From positions 8,725,011 to 8,789,010 of the forward strand of contig JAQFVV010006221.1 in assembly GCA_028023455.1 (NCBI GenBank): a stretch of DNA of 64,000 nucleotides. The letters run 5' to 3'. The notes below the pieces were generated by a model that saw only the letters and a program-made list of their open reading frames with translations, did not search any database and was not told where the DNA came from. The translations under genes were made by a program, and so were the position numbers. The stretch's first letter is position 1. Every line of letters starts with the position of its first letter. Positions 1 to 10,409 of this stretch are shown here, piece by piece. The stretch is from Epiperipatus broadwayi (Eukaryota; Onychophora; Udeonychophora; Euonychophora; Peripatidae).

Positions 1-240
1 CAGTTTTCTCGATAAAATAATGGTAAAATCAACAAAATAATATTAAAAGTAGCAATTTGAGAGATAGTTAGAGGTGTTTACAAAATGAATCCAAAAATAT
101 TGACATTTAATGTTAAATCTTTTTTCTTTTGATTAAAAAAGATTTAACATGCTATTCTACATGAGTCAATGATCATAATATTATATGCATATATAGAGTA
201 ATACAAAGCTTCACAGAAATAAGATGTTAAAATTTTTTGT

Positions 241-312
241 CCCCAATTTAAGATGCATCCCCCTTTTATGGGTTCAAAATTTGAAAAAAAGGTGCATCTT
301 ATATTCAAAGTA
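241..312. repeat. possible DNA-transposon end remnant
   Basis: Two copies of a short motif (gatgcatc, then gtgcatcttatattc) face each other around a run resembling ttcaaaatttgaa. Motifs of the form gcgtcttatattcg occur at the ends of several animal DNA transposons, so this may be a decayed non-autonomous copy. No target duplication was found. Weak call. Confidence 0.2.
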
Positions 313-1329
313 ATACACTAAATAAAATATTGATATCAATTATTCAGTAGATTAATACTTTTGGTAGAGAAGTTTTAATATTAATTTATACAGGATTGTT
401 GATTACCATCGATATTCATTATCCATTAATAAGCAAATTGTTATATTATGGGAGAATATAATTATGTTTATTTTGTCTGTTACTATTTAGATCACTGTCC
501 GTTACTTAATTTGATGATCTACCATGAAGCACGATCACCACCAGGAATGATTAAACATTTTGGTTAATTAAATTTAATAATTATTTGTCCTATAATATAA
601 TTTGGTTTACCAAGATGAGATATGATGCAACTATATATAGATTCAGTATCCATCACTGATTTTTTGTTATATAGTTACTTAACTATGATCTTTATAACCT
701 TAATTACCCTCTTATCTACATCAGTTACATATTCTGTACAACAACATGAAATCATACATATATTTGCAAATATCATCATTCTTTCATCAACACACAGAAC
801 CTCAAACATTAAGATATATACAGAAGAAAATAAAACATATTAAATACCAAACTAAAATGTTTAAATATATACATATAGACTGTCTAAAATAATAGATACC
901 ATTTTGTTAAACAATGTAAAACACTTGGATAAATAGAATATGGTTTAAACTTGAAACAAGACACAAAATAATTAATTTTGATAGTATTTATTACCTGCAG
1001 ACTAATTCATTAATCAAATACTTTTGGCCCCTAAACTACTTATATGGTGAAGTAACAAAAAAAAATCTTTGTGATATATATATTGAACTAAAACATTTTT
1101 GTAACGATAGTTTTTTCAATATCAATTAGAACTATATATCTCATATATGAAAATAAAGATTGTTATCATGAATTTAGGAAGCTACTAACTAGATACAAGT
1201 TGATCATTATTAATGCCAATGGAAACATAATAAGTGGAATTACCTTGGATTGAGTGTTTTTGATATAAATAATTTAATATTAAAAGAAACTATAACTTCA
1301 TGTTAAAAAAATTATAATAGATTGAGTTT
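313..1329. other. AT-rich DNA, nothing recognised
   Basis: No conserved coding motif, tRNA, inverted repeat or retroelement signature was seen here. The longest open frame (622-843, plus strand) has hydrophobic, low-complexity AT-driven composition and no recognisable domain, so it is not called as a gene. Confidence 0.5.
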
Positions 1330-1745
1330 TACAGGTTTTTACATATGGGTCTGCCACATGGACATTGAACAGAAGAGTGATAGAGAAATTTCAATCCACT
1401 TAATGTAGTGTGGAAAAATTATGATGAAAGTAAAAAGAATAAAATATATGGATGACAAAACAAAAAGACAGCAATGCGATAACAAAAAGATGGCACTGAG
1501 ATTATTGAAAAAATGAGTAGACTGAAATGAAACTGAACTGGTCATATAAATGAAGACTTAAACTAGATTCCAAGAATCTATGAAAATCCAGAAAAAACCC
1601 ACGTGAGGTTAAAGGATAAACTAAGAGTGTTTGCGGGAGTCCAGTGGAGAGAGGCTATGAATTGAAAAAACTGGATTAAACTTGTTAGAGAGATCTTAAT
1701 CTTGTAGAAGATCAATAGAGGTTGAAAATGATAATGTGGAAGAAG
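1330..1745 (+). mobile_element. degenerate RTE-type LINE 3' fragment
   Basis: The plus strand carries a worn version of the tail found much better preserved at 19672-20245, 47150-47440, 51660-51855 and 57425-57625. The recognisable block reads as 'aactagattccaagaatct', followed later by a gagagatcttaatctt segment, the nucleotide counterpart of the LxxIPRDCKRPRxRP and ERSS tail of the RTE reverse-transcriptase protein. The upstream part (about 1380-1550) has the gagattattgaaaaaatgag context of the same protein. Many stops; clearly dead. RTE is the best clade guess from the protein tail and from the GAT-repeat ending of the better copies. Confidence 0.55.
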
Positions 1746-2889
1746 CAGTAAATTCAATAACTACAAAGCAAACCAGATTATTAACTAAACTGTTGGTATA
1801 TTTACATACTTTTCAAGTTGTTTATCAAAAAAACAACAACAATCAATCATTCTCTATTAATATATATTAAAATATCATACCAATTAATTTAGATTTTTGG
1901 ACGAGTATATATGCTTTATAATTAGATTTTAAAAATCTATTTTGTGGAACAAACACATCAAATACATTACTAGGATACATCATAGCAGATTCTAATAAAT
2001 ATGTTTTCTAAAATAAACTATAAATACACCTATCCTTTTATAATATCAATGTCAGTCTATTTTGTTAGACAAAAGAGTATCCCACCTATTCTTTTGTAAT
2101 ACCAATGTAGGTATATTTACTATTCATTTTAGAAAAAATAATTCATTAAAATCTGCTGTCCTGATCAGCTAGCTGTAAAATTATATACATATTGATTAAA
2201 ATTACTATTAATTAGATTTTAATAGAACTTCATGAGTTTTATCTCTTTCTTAAATACTATTACAAAATAAATTATTTTATTAAACATATAAAATGAGAAA
2301 CAGAAAATACAGGGCTCTTTGGTGCATAAATTTGCAAGTAAAACAGCATTTAACTGCCATTTCATGGAAAAAGCTTTTCCAAGAACATCTCACAGAGGAA
2401 TAATGAAAAAAAGTACATTACTCACCAAACTTATAGAGTTATTAGTGTTTTAATAGCTTTATTATTAGGAAATTCAAATAATAATATCTGAAATCCAAGT
2501 ATCTAGATTTTTAAAATTAAAATCAATGTCAGAATTCTTCCCACCAAATGCACTCATATCATAAAGATGAAGAGATGATGGAACATTTTCTATTGAAATG
2601 TCCATCTCTAAAAACATGCTACTCTTATGATTGACATTCCTCATTTACATGCTCAAACATTTACTGGATCAAAGATAGCATATACAAAGACCTTCTCAAA
2701 GTAAGTATTATCATTTTCATAATTTTTAGACTTATTTTTAAGATCTTATTTGATCTTTAACCCCATATCTATAAATATAAAATATTCTATTCAAACAAAT
2801 TAGGTAAAAAGCAAAATGAGAATCCAAACTCATGTATCAGTGGAGCTATCTGAAGTTTGGTCTCATTTATAAAACCATATATGTTATAA

Positions 2890-3466
2890 CTGAAATAAAT
2901 TGAGATACTGCCAAATCTCTTTGTGCTCATTATAATACTTAACTGACAGCCAATCAAATGTTATAATAGCTGTCCGAATGACAACCAAACCTAAAACACA
3001 CGACAAAGATTTTATGAGAAAAGGGCGGCCACCCTTTTCTCTACTTTTCTTTCTATATATCTAAGCCAGTCGTAAGCATTTAGGTTTGAAAGCTTGAAGC
3101 TTTAAATATCTTCACAATTAACTCACTAAGTCTAATAAACGTACAATGCAAAATCCTATGATTTACTACGCAGTAATTTTTAGAATATATAACTAGCAGT
3201 AAAGTATTTTAATAATATTTTAATTTGCAAAATGCAGATAGTTGAAACTGAAATAAATTGAGATACTGCCAAATCTCTTTGCACTCGTTATAATTCTTAA
3301 TTAACAGCCAATCAGATGTTATGATAGCTGTCCGAATGACAACCAAACCTAAAACATACGACAAAGATTTTACGAAAAAAGGGTGGCCAACCTTTTCTCT
3401 ACTTTTCTTTCTATATATCTAAGCCAGTCCTATCTCAATTTATTTCAGTTTCGCAAATTAAAATAT
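2890..3466 (+). mobile_element. dimeric repeat element with 14-bp target duplications
   Basis: Two direct copies of a unit of about 190 bp start at 2890 and 3247 (period about 357 bp). Each begins ctgaaataaattgagata and contains a GC-richer hairpin, gagaaaaggg facing cccttttctc. The second copy ends with the inverse of its start, tatctcaatttatttcag, so it has terminal inverted repeats. The whole compound is bracketed by an exact 14-bp duplication, catatatgttataa, at 2876-2889 and 3467-3480, showing that the dimer inserted as one piece. The spacer between the copies resembles part of the element at 7694-8290, so both are one family. No coding potential was seen. Confidence 0.65.
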
Positions 3467-3671
3467 CATATATGTTATAAAAAATGAATATCCTAATAAA
3501 TGTAACCATTATTTAAAATACGAAGAAAGTACATCACCACACTCATGTTACAAGTCTTTTTCATCAATGTTTGCCAATTTTTATACTAGATGCCACTGCA
3601 TTCATATTTTATTGTTGTTATGTTCTATAAGTCTATTACAGACTTCTTGTGAATTGGTTAATCAAATTTAA

Positions 3672-3790
3672 AAAAAGCATATAGCTTTATTGCTCAGGAG
3701 TTTATAAGAAACTCAAAAGCAAGACCTGTGAATGCCAAAATGGATTCTGGGATCTCCCAATCACAAGTCAAATGCTCTACCAATTGCATC
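3672..3790 (-). mobile_element. tRNA-Lys-like SINE, degenerate
   Basis: Read on the minus strand, the head resembles a tRNA of the GCTCAGTNGGTAGAGC type: 'ttggtagagcatttgac' is the D-arm/anticodon side, followed by gattgggagatc. The tail ends in gcaataaagctatatgc. Two relatives with the same order of blocks lie at 29798-29915 and 41473-41602, which supports a dispersed SINE family rather than a tRNA gene. No target duplication was established. Confidence 0.45.
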
Positions 3791-3849
3791 AAACCATGTA
3801 TGGCATTTATCAAACAGAAGTTATTTTAGCATTACTAGTTCTTTTTCAT

Positions 3850-4115
3850 TCCTTCTACCTAAGAATGGCTAGATATCTATTAGTAATCAATACTGGATGC
3901 TGGTCTGGCTATATTAAAGAAAATCTTAAACTGAATTTAAACCCAGTCATAGGTATCACAGGTATATGCATCACCTATACATCATGAGACAATGGTGGTG
4001 CATATATATGTGATGCCTATGACTGAATTTAAATTCAGTTTAGGATTCTTCTTTCATACAGCCAGATCGGTATCCAGTACTGTTTAGTAATGAGGATCTA
4101 GCCATTCTTAGGGAG
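3850..4115. mobile_element. foldback (inverted-repeat) element
   Basis: About 130 bp on the left (cctaagaatggctagat ... gggcaggtatcacaggt region) is repeated in inverse order on the right, ending atctagccattcttagg. Arms are imperfect, meeting near 3990 around the palindromic tgcatcacctatacat and tggtgcatatatatg blocks. The open frame at 3772-3987 is simply the left arm and is not a gene. Likely a non-autonomous DNA transposon; superfamily unknown. Confidence 0.55.
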
Positions 4116-4556
4116 AGGGAACGAAATATTTAATTATGTTGTGAATCATTAATGATATATTCAGATTAATAAGCACAATCATAAATTTAGGTTTTGATTT
4201 ATCTGAATAGATAATAACATAAAAGAATTATCATACGTTTTGTTTTTTAATGAGATTAATATATATATTTTTCCAATAAAAAAAATCAGTTTTTATGTAT
4301 TATTAGGGTGTCATATAATATAACTGAGAGGGCACAAATAATACTTCTGATGAAATATCAAATTTGTGTAATCCTTACCAATCTTATTCTTCTAGCATTT
4401 TGCCTTTTCATTCCATTATAGATTTTTTTTAAAAAATCAATATTTTCAAAACTGTCAAAACATTCTGTATCATTTTATTGGAAGGTTCATCACAATAGAT
4501 TTCCATAAGAATTTTATAAAGGTTTAAAATATCCTATATAGAGTTTAAGAAATCTA

Positions 4557-4668
4557 TTTTTTTTTTCATATGTCATAGCATTGGCCGGGAGGCGAACCCG
4601 CGACAACCGTCTGCAACCAACTGCTTGCTTGCAAGGCGCTGCGCTGACCTCTCGGCTTAAACACTTGA
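4557..4668 (-). mobile_element. tRNA-derived SINE, subfamily A with inserted segment
   Basis: On the minus strand: a tRNA-like D-arm (AGCCGAGAGGTCAGCGCAG), an anticodon-arm region enlarged by a GCAAGCAAGCAG-type insertion, a B-box (GGGTTCGCCTCCCGGCC), the family tail ATGCTATGACATATG and then poly(A). Shares all blocks with 30097-30180, which lacks the insertion, and with 38685-38800, which has it. Slight decay at the head (TTAAGCC). Confidence 0.75.
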
Positions 4669-4699
4669 TATTGAATAAATATTATTGGCAAATACAACA

Positions 4700-5417
4700 T
4701 ATAAATTGACAAATATAACATAATGACAAAATGATTCTTCAATTAGAAAAAGGAGAGAAGGGGGAGGACGCTGGATTTAATTGTTAAAATAATAATGAGT
4801 TATCAATGGTAATTTGCTGCAATTTCATTAATAATCTTTTCAACCCAATTCGTTATAGACGCATGCGTAATTAATAATACATAGTAGGAAATATCTTCAA
4901 ATAATTCTTGTTAGCTTCATTAGTTATTACTGCTTTAAATACAACAAGCAATACTCCGTCGAGTTCTAGTTAAAACTTTATAATAATTTATTAGTGATAA
5001 TTCAGATAATTAATTTAACAATCCAATGTTTCTAATATTTTTACAACTCATTAAATTTATAATTTGGGGAAAAAGTTAATGTAGAGAATATTATTAGACA
5101 TTTTTCATATAAAAAAAAACGTCAAGATGTATACATTAATTAGTATACGTTTATTATTTTCAAAAATCAAAACTTTATTCACATTTTTGAGTAGATACAA
5201 GAGGAATCAATGACAGTATAAAATTAGGTGAATAATAAAGCCTCAATGAATACATATAAATATGGTATGTGAACAATGCATATAAAAAAATCAAACATTG
5301 CATTAGGTTCATGAAGCACTACATCATATACATAACGTTTATGTATGCATGTAATTATTTATATATATTTACTTTTCAGAATTATGGTATTATCCTTAAT
5401 AAAAACCATAAATAAAT
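4700..5417. other. AT-rich DNA, nothing recognised
   Basis: No coding, RNA or repeat signature seen beyond simple A/T runs. Confidence 0.45.
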
Positions 5418-5430
5418 AGGTGATTTAAAT

Positions 5431-5629
5431 TTTTTTTTCTCCATGTGTCATAGCATCAGCCGGAAAGCGAACCCGCTAACCAGGGACAATTGCTTGTAAA
5501 GCAGCTATCGCTGGATTTAAATTTTTTTTCTCCATGTGTCATAGCATCAGCCGGAAAGCGAACCCGCTAACCAGGGACAATAGCTTGTAAAGCAGCTATC
5601 GCTGACCTCTCGACCACCAATGCTTGACA
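5431..5629 (-). mobile_element. two SINE copies in tandem within one target duplication
   Basis: Two nearly identical minus-strand SINE copies (about 5431-5516 and 5524-5629) lie head to tail. Both carry the variant B-box side GCGGGTTCGCTTTCCGG, the tail ATGCTATGACACATGG and a T-run on the plus strand. The left copy lacks the tRNA-like head, stopping at 'gcagctatcgctg', and the right copy is full length. One exact 13-bp duplication, aggtgatttaaat, flanks the pair at 5418-5430 and 5630-5642. A shorter gatttaaat also sits at the junction, so the arrangement may come from one dimeric insertion or from a second insertion into the same site. Confidence 0.8.
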
Positions 5630-6476
5630 AGGTGATTTAAATTTTCCTTTGAGTTTAAATATTTTTTTACAATTCAACTGGTAAGTTTTGAAGATTGTAT
5701 GGCTTTATCAATTGTATTAGAGTAATACAGAATAATAGTTTAAATAAAGTTCTTGATCTTGTATTGTGTCTTTTAGTACTTTTATAACAGCTGTTAGCAC
5801 TCCATTTACAAAGCCTGATTTGCTCCATTATTTTCTTAAATTCTATATTCCCATTGTTTTGAGAGACAAACACTTTTTTTTTTAAATCAATAGCTGGAGA
5901 ATTTTAAAAAGCTGATTATTTTGGTCTACATTTAAGAGTTTGCTACCAATACCCAAATACATAACTGTTTGGATCCAGACCTCCTATCTGTAGAATTTGA
6001 TAAAATAATTAATTTGGTAGTATCTAAATTGTTCCTAGAAAAATAAATCGACTAATTTTCTTAGGTAGTTCTCTAATAAAGCGACAGAAATAATTAAAGC
6101 TAAAAATAAATATCATAAATTGTTTAAATCTGCCAAAGTTAAACAAAGAGAAGATTTGAAAAATTACTTAATGAGAATGTGATTTTGGAAATTTTGAAAA
6201 AGAAAAAGGCAAATTGTCAATTCTCATTCAAGGTTAATGAGATGTATAATTAACTTTCTGTTAATATCTAATTGCTTTATAGATTCTTTTTTCTTTTTGC
6301 AGTGACATTTCATCTTCTAATCATTCATATGATTTGACTGTCTACACTGTCTTTTAAGATTTTTTACCTCATGTAAAAGTTAGTCTTCAACAAATGTCTA
6401 CTTTTTGTAGGCTAAAAAGTAAATTTCACATGATCACCATCTCATGCTAGCACATAACTGTTAGTAAACAGGCAAA

Positions 6477-6600
6477 AACTCTCCATATAGTAGTATCACC
6501 TTGTGCTAACCAGAGTAACCAATGGATGCCAGAAGGCTTGTGCATAAAATCCCTATCTAGTGCCTACTCATCCAATATCCCCAGACTAGTTTCTGACTAT
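6477..6600 (-). mobile_element. partial hammerhead-repeat copy, inverted
   Basis: The minus strand reads GAAACTAGTCTGGGGATATTGG, then the family's downstream block (gcacaagccttctggc, gagagtttttgcctg). It is the inverse of 6769-6896. The copy stops immediately upstream of GAAA, so it lacks the CTGANGA core, stem II and the upstream half of the monomer. With the plus copy at 6634-6896 it forms a head-to-head pair. Confidence 0.7.
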
Positions 6601-6633
6601 ATAAGTTATTGAGCTTAGATTGAAAATATTAGT

Positions 6634-6896
6634 GTTTTCAATTCCATTCTCATAGTTTTGTAGTGAAGTAGAGATAAAAGATGGCTGCTGGAGGGTTGCA
6701 TTAGATCGTAAGATCTAGGTGCAGTGCTCTCAGATCCAAGGCTCCTCACTGATGAAGGCCACACGCTAGAAACTAGTCTAGGGGTATTGGATGAGTAGGC
6801 ACTAGATAGGGATTTTATGCACAAGCCTTCTGGCATCCATTGATTACTCTGTTTAGCACAAGGTGGCACTACTATGTGGAGAGTTTTTGCCTGTTC
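6634..6896 (+). mobile_element. hammerhead-ribozyme repeat monomer
   Basis: Plus-strand unit of about 260 bp starting gttttcaattccattctc and ending gagagtttttgcctg; co-linear with 20883-21148 over its whole length. It contains the ribozyme at 6734-6792. There is no reading frame of its own: the frame at 6615-6932 on the other strand is incidental. Other, damaged members are at 12945-13520 and 27400-27550. Known biology: small repeats bearing type I hammerheads occur in animals as retrozymes and as the terminal repeats of Penelope-like elements; which of these this is cannot be settled here. Confidence 0.7.
6734..6792 (+). ncRNA. candidate type I hammerhead ribozyme
   Basis: Elements in order: ATCCAA (6734-6739, outer stem I), TCCTCA (inner stem I), CTGATGA core (6749-6755), stem II GGC/GCT around CACAC, GAAAC (6769-6773), TA loop, cleavage triplet GTC (6776-6778), TAGGGG (inner stem I partner), TTGGAT (6787-6792, outer stem I partner). 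Outer stem I is six Watson-Crick pairs, ATCCAA with TTGGAT. Stem III is the minimal two-pair form, AC with GT, which in natural animal hammerheads usually needs dimers to work efficiently. One inner stem I position is mismatched (C with A) in this copy but paired in the copy at 20985. An unpaired A on each side replaces the usual G-C closing pair of stem II, so catalysis is not assured. Confidence 0.75.
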
Positions 6897-7047
6897 ACTA
6901 AAAAGTAAATCTTCAATTGGTTTTAATGACATGTCTGAATGTATTGGTAAAGGTTACATGTATCTTTCCAACTGGCAAGCACTTTTTTCTAACTGAAATA
7001 CTTATTCTATATAAGAAATCTATTATTATAAAGCACTGAATACCTTG

Positions 7048-7149
7048 AAATTATTAGATCAGATGTTGAACTTCGATAATGCACTATAGATTTATACTAT
7101 TTAAAAGTTCTAGCGCATTATTGGTGTTTGACTTCTGATCTAATAATTT
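7048..7149. repeat. short foldback repeat
   Basis: Left aaattattagatcagatgt and right acttctgatctaataattta are inverse copies, with matching internal blocks (cgataatgca versus gcgcattattgg). The internal block resembles the palindrome at 60650-60780. Probably a miniature inverted-repeat element. Confidence 0.5.
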
Positions 7150-7693
7150 ATATATAAGAAAACACATAAAGATAATTACAGACCAATTTTGATCTTATCA
7201 TTTCCAGTTAAATTATTTGATCTGTTTGTATATGAATTTGTTTATATTTATTTGAAAAAATGTGACTTATAATTGTAATATTGATCTAAGAGAAAAAAAT
7301 CAATTACTACCAGCGTGATCCATTTTACTGATAATCAAAGTCAAATTGATACAATTTTTTTATTTGTTAATAAGATTTCAAATTCTATATTTTGTAAGAT
7401 TATACAGGATTAGATAAGCCATGGTTAAATTGGTTTGAATCTTATTTGCATAAAAGATCACATTTTATTATATATTTGGATTATGAATAAGATTATTTTA
7501 ATAATTCTGGTGTTCCATTTCTGTTTAATGTATATGTTTTTGATTTGAATGACATTATGTCTGCTTGCCACATTTTATGCTTTCCTAATTATATTAAGAT
7601 TTTTAAACATTGTATGATTGAATTACGATACAGAACAAAAATGACTACTTGAAAATAAAGTCCCATATTATTTAATTATACATTAAAAGAAAA

Positions 7694-8290
7694 TGTAAAT
7701 ATAAAGTGCAAGCAGATGATATAATAATAACATGAAAGACTGAAATCTTTGACAGATGCACCTTAAAAATGCTTATATGACAATCAATCAGATGTAATAA
7801 TGACTGCACAGGGAACTCTCAATTCAAACACAAGGCAGAGATTTTACGAGAAAAAGATGGTTCCACCTTCTTCTCTACTTAAATTTATATATAAATAAGA
7901 CAGACTCAAGTATTTTTAATTAAGAGCATGAAGCTTCACATTTAATTCACTAAATTATATCATCTGCTTGTGCTTAATAAATTAATATATTTACATTTGT
8001 TACTATCATTTCATTCGATTTGAAAATTACTTCGTAGAAAATCGAAAAATTTCACGTTGTTTATTTATATATACTATTTAGTGAATTAAATGTGGTGTTT
8101 AAAGCTTGATGCTCTTAGTTCAAAATGCTTGAGTCTGGTTTATTTATATATAAATTTAATTAGAGAAGAAGGTGGAACCATCTTTTTCTCATAAAATCTT
8201 TGCCTTGTGTTTTGAATTGAAAGTTCCCTGTGCAGTCATTATTACATCTGATTAGCTGTCATATAAATATTTTTAAGGTGTTATTATTAA
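7694..8290. mobile_element. inverted-dimer element, same family as 2890-3466
   Basis: The left unit (about 7694-7998) has inverse ends: gtaaatataaagtgcaagc and the gcttgtgcttaataaatt / atatttac end. It contains gcaccttaaaaatgc, gagaaaaagatggttccacc and taagacagactcaagt blocks. A second, inverted copy of the internal part follows at about 8085-8290, giving a large imperfect palindrome around a unique 80-bp centre. The hairpin-plus-ccacc core and the flanking 'ctcactaa' region match the tandem dimer at 2890-3466. No coding sequence. Confidence 0.55.
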
Positions 8291-8299
8291 AAGAAAATA

Positions 8300-9470
8300 T
8301 TATTTTCAAAGTAAATAAATGTAAAAAAATTAGATATTTTAGATGGTAAATTACTATTTTCAGATCATGTTTAGTATTTGTGTTCTAAAGCATTTAAAAG
8401 TTGTATGTATCTTTAGGGGAGTAGTGCAAAGTTTGGGAGCAATATGTTCCTTTAAATGTGTTGTGAAATTTTAATATTTTGTTTCTTAAAAAAAAAGTTA
8501 GTGGGCATATTAACATAGTAAACTGCATTGGTGAAGTTTCTTTCAGTGGTCCTGATATGCATTTAAAACATGGAAAGATGTTTTATTATGAAGTTTAATA
8601 CCAATTTGTTTAAAAGATTCTGCATTATTTAGGCTTCTAAGGTTATTTAATGCCTTTTACCAATATGGTAATATATATCATTTAATTAATTGTGAAAGAA
8701 ACAATAATCTTTCTTTATGAGAAGGGTAAAATGCTCGTTAATATTACTATTCAATCTTTTTTTAATAACTCAATGTTTATAGATATATTTTATTACCATT
8801 ATCTTTTATATTTTTTTTACAATTTATTAATTTCATCTTTTTAATAATCATATCATTAATCATAATTTTCCTTATCAAATGTTTACTTATTAAAATGTAC
8901 ATATTCATCTATTTTTGAAGCAGCCAAATAGACTGATTGAATCGTTAAAATAAATTGAAATTATTATTAAATACAACAAACAAATCCCGGGGGGGGGGGA
9001 TTGTTTAAAAAGTTATATCATTAGGAAGTTTGCAGAAATGAATTATTTTGATGAATTTGAGTATTATATAGAGAAATTAATTATATAAAGAGCTTACAAC
9101 GTCTAGAATATGAATCCAAATCATGCCTCTGAAGTTTTTTTCTTAAAAAAAGAAAGAAAACCTATTGCTTAAAAAACTAAAATTATAAAAATTCACCAAA
9201 TTTTACTTAGAAGAAAATCCTAAATGTTGTTTATTAAAATTTACAATTAATTGTCATTTATTAATCATTTATAAAAACAAAAAAGTCTTACAAATGAGAT
9301 TTTATTTTTATCCTTAGTTTAATTAATTGTTAACTTCAAATTAATAATAAAGTTGAAGATAAATTATTATTATACATAAGGTTTTACGTAAAATAAAATC
9401 TTTAAATATATGAATTTCTATAATAAAAATTTGAATCTTATTTGATTTACAATGCATTAATTAAAAGTTA
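8300..9470. other. AT-rich DNA, nothing recognised
   Basis: No gene or repeat family recognised. It holds a ten-base G run near 8990-8999 and ordinary A/T runs. Confidence 0.45.
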
Positions 9471-9477
9471 GCACAAT

Positions 9478-10090
9478 TTTTTTTTTCTCCAAAGTAACCT
9501 TTATTTGTCAAAAGATTACAAAAAATTATCGGGTACACTTACCGGTGGAGGATTACAAAGTGTTCAATATTACAAGGCAAAACAATTATTGACCAGGTTT
9601 ACAAAGTACGTACCCTTGATAACAAATATATCCATAAAAGGGTTGTATAGTTTTGTTTAAAGCGTATCTATACCTGGACGAGCACAGATCTGCACTGCCC
9701 CAAAACAATCCATCAAGGGGACGCAGCAGACCATTAGAGCGGAAAAGGCGCTGAAAACTTTGACCCTGTACCCTCCTGGCAGGTTTTCCCAGTAGTGGCA
9801 ATAATCATTACTAGCCTGCACCCATAAACCAGACCCCCAATGACCGCCATCACCAACCCCTATGAAAGAAATGAGGAGTGCAGGCCCGTGCCCACAAATA
9901 TTACAACAAAACTCTATTACAGTTACAAAGATGATATTTCTAGCTGGAGGATCTATCATCCAGTGATATCATCCTGCACACTGAGGTCAATGGAGCTGAA
10001 CATCTGCCCTTAATCATTATCAAACTCCTGTGTCTGCAAATGTTCACAACAGCTGCTCAACCCATCAACCAAAGTCCTTCAGGGTTCACA
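9478..10090 (-). pseudogene. possible processed pseudogene, claudin/PMP22-like
   Basis: This block is visibly less AT-rich than its surroundings. On the minus strand it ends in a polyadenylation signal (TTTATT on the plus strand, 9500-9505) and about ten A residues (9477-9486), as a reverse-transcribed mRNA would. The frame at 9657-9959 contains HWGSGLW, a following C (DYCHYW) and LPGGYRVKVFSAF leading into a hydrophobic segment. This recalls the W-GLW-C-C signature and second membrane segment of claudin/PMP22 proteins. The first membrane segment is poorly kept and the continuation lies in another frame (9586-9801), so the copy is frameshifted. No clear target duplication was found. The family assignment rests on a short motif and may be wrong; the retrocopy structure is the firmer part. 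Confidence 0.4.
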
Positions 10091-10304
10091 GTGATTTTTA
10101 TTTGTTGATACTAATTGGATCCTGCTTTTTTTGATTGAGTTTCAGGTCTTGATTAGTAGTCAATGATTCAAGTATAATCTGAAAGTTTGTTGTCAAACCT
10201 TGGAAAATTCTCAATAATTATTGCTTAAAAGAGTATGAATAATTTGCAGCTTCAATGTCTGTTTAGGTCTAAAACATCAATCTTTTATTAAAAATCCATG
10301 TTTT

Positions 10305-10402
10305 CATCAACAGTTGGTGGCCTAGCAGTTAGCATAGCTGCCCTCCAAGCAGTTGGCCCGGGTTCACTTCCTGGTCAATGCTTTGACATATTAAAAAAAA
10401 AA
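10305..10402 (+). mobile_element. tRNA-derived SINE, subfamily B
   Basis: Head GTTGGTGGCCTAGCAGTTAGC (A-box region), CTGCCCTCCAAGCAG anticodon arm, GGGTTCACTTCCTGGTC B-box region, tail AATGCTTTGACATATT and an A run. Flanked by a near-exact duplication, aaaatccat followed by gtttt or ctttt, at about 10290-10304 and 10399-10413. Relatives: 39516-39613 and 52771-52873. Differs from subfamily A mainly in the D-arm (GGCCTAGCGGTTAGC versus AGCCGAGAGGTCAGC). Confidence 0.8.
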
Positions 10403-10409
10403 ATCCATC

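Noticed and set aside
6615-6932. Minus-strand open frame of 105 codons
   Set aside because: It lies wholly in the hammerhead repeat pair; the protein has no recognisable motif and is not kept in the 20.9-kb copy.
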